DNA of 64,000 bases from Solenopsis invicta (taxonomy: Eukaryota > Arthropoda > Insecta > Hymenoptera > Formicidae), in the NCBI RefSeq assembly GCF_016802725.1, contig NC_052679.1, positions 20,959,548-21,023,547 on the forward strand, read 5' to 3'. The notes below the pieces were generated by a model. It worked only from the letters and a program-made list of their open reading frames with translations, searched no databases and had not been told where the DNA came from. Of this stretch, positions 61,542 to 64,000 are shown in pieces; the first letter of the stretch is position 1, and every line of letters starts with the position of its first letter. The position numbers and the translations under genes were made by a program.

Positions 61542-62654
61542 CGAAGGGTTTCTTGGGCATTTCGGCTCTTTCGCAGTACCTAAACGTGATTTCAATAAAT
61601 AAGCTACCTAGGGAGCGATTTCTTTCTTTCTTTTTTGGAAAGGGGGAGAGGGAGGAAGGGGGGCAGGCGCTCCTTACGTGGCGAGTCTACGAAAACGAAC
61701 CTTTCCGGGGTGCCTTCCTTGTGCCTCGTGAAAAGTTAAAATGACGCGAGAGATCGGCGCTCAAGCTCGGAAAATAGAAGCGTAAAATAAGATTGGACAA
61801 GACGTTCTTTGCGAAGTAGCGAGGAACTCGGCAACCCCTGGTCCCCTTCGTCGAGTCGCCACCGCGTCATATATTCATGTACCTAACCTAATAATACAGT
61901 CTGCGATAGCGTTCTAAGGATTAAGTTCATTAACAATAATGCATTATATTACACGCAGTCACACGCGTTACCGGAGGCGAAATACGTATGCACGCAGAAC
62001 GCACACAAGTACAATGTACCCTCGCGTACGCAGACACGCAGTTCTAACCGATCGCCGTCGTTCGAATGCATGAAAGAAGAGGTGTCTCAGGAGAAATTTC
62101 ATCATCGAAACCGTTTAGAAAATATTGCCGTCAATTTGTATATTGATCGATGTCATCTTGTATTTGAAAGATAGAGGAACACAGACGAACACTTGGAAAG
62201 AGTACAAAAATGAAAAACTACATTTTATTCATTTGAAAAAGTATAGGAAAAATACTCTTTATCTCCGTCTGGCGTCTCGTAAGGATCCTCTCAAAAATTA
62301 CGTGTGCAGCCTTCCGCCGCATCGTTTAGCGTAGAGAGCTCTCTTCTATAAATACAAAAGTAATTTTTTTTTTTTAAATACATGGCACTCCCAGCCTTGC
62401 TTATGTCAAGCCTTCAAATGTCCCGCATCTGAAACATTTTGTTCCTCCTATTTCAAAGCCACGCAACGACATCGTATTAATTTTCAATATAATACGATCC
62501 CGATACTATTTGAGCGTCGCGTTCGGCGCAAACGAGAATATCTTGAATTATCAAAGAAAGACCCGAAGAACTGTCGGTCGGTTGTCGGACTCGGCACGGT
62601 TCGTAATCGATCGCGCCGCGCGAGTTTGTGCGTCGGCGGCGGTAAGGCCTGCGT

Positions 62655-62753
62655 GTACATCGCGAGCACGCACGTACGCACGCAGGCAGGAGGCACGCAC
62701 ACATTATTCATACACGCGGGCAGGCAGGCACGCACGCACGCACGCTACGTTAG
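62655..62753. repeat. GCAC/GGCA-rich low-complexity tract
   Basis: Interrupted (CACG)n, (GGCA)n and (ACGC)n units. Both strands have Cys/Arg/Ala-rich open frames from this repeat. Confidence 0.8.
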
Positions 62754-63548
62754 GCGGCGTAATTAGCACAGCGAGCGAGAGAGTCTTGCGCGGCGTGAGC
62801 TCTAACTGCGCAGGCGAGCGTAAGAGTGGCGACGTACGAGCGTCCGCGACGTGACAAATATTTCCACGCTGGACCAGCGCCGACAGTGTTCCCACTTTGA
62901 TTTACTGAGGAACGAAAATTCCGTATACATTGACGATCGTGAATTTTCTGCACGTCACCAAGACGGAATTACGATAGTACGTAACTCGTTGCCCGAAAAG
63001 AGCTTGATAGAATCGAATGACTCGAATCGATTACATAAGCTGGTTCGAACGCGAGCAAATTTGTATGATAACGTATTGAAATTTCATCATAGGAACAAAT
63101 GAGACATTTTATCTCGAATGTCTAATTGTGTGTTGGTTAAACTTTTTATATAAATATTATTTAAATGAATTATGCTATACTCTTGTAATATATATATGTT
63201 TTTTATAATAGTAATTTTGTATTTCGCGATAAATCCAAAAGACGAATTATTTCTGTCGGGGCAAATTGGGAAACACATGTCCATCAGCGTGCGCCGTCCG
63301 CGCGTCTCCTTGCGCTACCATCGCGGGCCGGTGACCGCGCTCGAAGCACAGCAGCCGTTCGGTTGCGCTACGGTTCTACGCGCTATGTGAATTCCTTTCG
63401 TACGCGTCGCCAAACGATCGACCGGGCGATAACGGCTTAAATGAAGAAAGAAAGGTATTTTCTACTAATTGGCTTCGTCACGAGACTTGTACGAAAAGAA
63501 AGAAAGAGAGTGAGTAAAAAAGAGACAGAGAGATAACGAGCGATTCGT

Positions 63549-63564
63549 CGCGCGCGCGCGCGCG
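63549..63564. repeat. (CG)8 repeat
   Basis: Sixteen bases of strictly alternating CG, a sequence with strong potential to adopt Z-DNA. Confidence 0.95.
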
Positions 63565-63825
63565 AATTAAATCCACGATTTAAGGAATCAACGATTAGAA
63601 AGAAAGCGCTCTTCTTATACGTTACGAGGTACATACTTGCCTGAAGGGGTCAGTCGGGGCAAGTGTAAATCGAACTTAACCGCGTGAAATTGAGATAGCT
63701 TCGTCGGCGGGAGTCATCCACCGATCTTGGACGCTAATCTCGACGACGACAACACCCGTCTCCGCCGTTGGGAACGTTGCTTCGCTCCGGCGAGCGGAAA
63801 CGGAAACTAAACGGGCGCAGCTTAA

Positions 63826-63897
63826 GGCGTGTGTATGTGTGTGTTTGTGAGTGTGGTTGTGTATGTGTGTATGTGTGTACGTGTCTGAGTGTGTTGT
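63826..63897. repeat. (GT)n-rich microsatellite
   Basis: An imperfect (GT)n with TATG, TTGT and CTGA interruptions over about 70 bp. The overlapping His/Thr-rich minus-strand open frame is a product of the repeat. Confidence 0.9.
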
Positions 63898-64000
63898 GCT
63901 CGGAGCGAGCCGCGCCCGCGCTCTTGATTCGCCGACCGATCGAACGAATACGTGGTGCTTCGAGTCGCGACACACGAGGCGCCGTTAAGTGGGCTCCTGA

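Larger units (their letters stand above)
59941..64000. other. Noncoding region to window end
   Basis: UTR-like, AT-biased sequence at about 59940-62350 with homopolymer and simple repeats. It is followed by a CpG-dense, repeat-rich zone at 62500-64000. No coding exon recognised on either strand. A minus-strand AATAAA (59979-59984 as TTTATT) would fit a long 3' UTR of a gene lying to the right, but this is speculative. The CpG- and microsatellite-rich right end could be near a promoter. Confidence 0.4.

Noticed and set aside
63676..63975. Minus-strand open frames rich in His and Thr
   Set aside because: They are produced by the GT microsatellite and have no other coding evidence.

Overview
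This is a eukaryotic, almost certainly insect, genomic window. It has AT-rich introns, long noncoding stretches with GC- and CpG-rich islands, many microsatellites, GT-AG introns and one isolated tRNA gene. The only protein-coding gene I can support is the 3' half of the COE/EBF transcription factor collier/knot (kn) on the + strand. The protein closely follows the arthropod form of the family, and the general texture fits Hymenoptera (an ant, bee or wasp). That order-level guess is an inference, not something the sequence proves.

Layout. Positions 1-18378 contain no recognisable exon. If the gene is intact here, this is part of a long kn intron, because the preceding conserved exons (including the zinc-knuckle exon) are not visible. 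Six internal kn exons follow at 18379-18460, 21270-21402, 24675-24829, 24916-25042, 25162-25464 and 25736-26017. They encode the end of the DNA-binding domain, the IPT/TIG domain, the helix-loop-helix and a Ser/Gly-rich transactivation region with 17 consecutive glycines. Two alternative terminal exons accept the same phase-1 donor. One, at 26883-27013, carries the SAFAPVVRP motif shared with vertebrate EBF C-termini. The other, at 27883-27995, encodes a different 37-residue tail. The two predicted products share 360 residues from the first codon completed in this window and then diverge.

Downstream, 28-33.6 kb is AT-rich and probably holds 3' UTR followed by intergenic DNA. A tRNA-Leu(UAA) gene with A box, B box and T-run terminator lies at 33634-33717. 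The rest, to 64000, is noncoding as far as I can see, with microsatellites, small tandem duplications and hairpins.

The most striking object is a 3974-bp foldback transposon at 47086-51059. It has a perfect 9-bp target-site duplication, long and locally near-identical inverted arms, tandem modules within the arms, a 119-bp loop, a nested 358-bp palindrome at its right end, and a splice-site-flanked 39-bp segment preserved identically in both arms. Its architecture matches Foldback/Mutator-like (MULE) elements. Other points worth checking are two perfect COE-type binding palindromes upstream of the kn exons (possible autoregulation), an in-frame His-rich extension just past one kn stop codon, and a decayed hammerhead-ribozyme-like motif in a kn intron.
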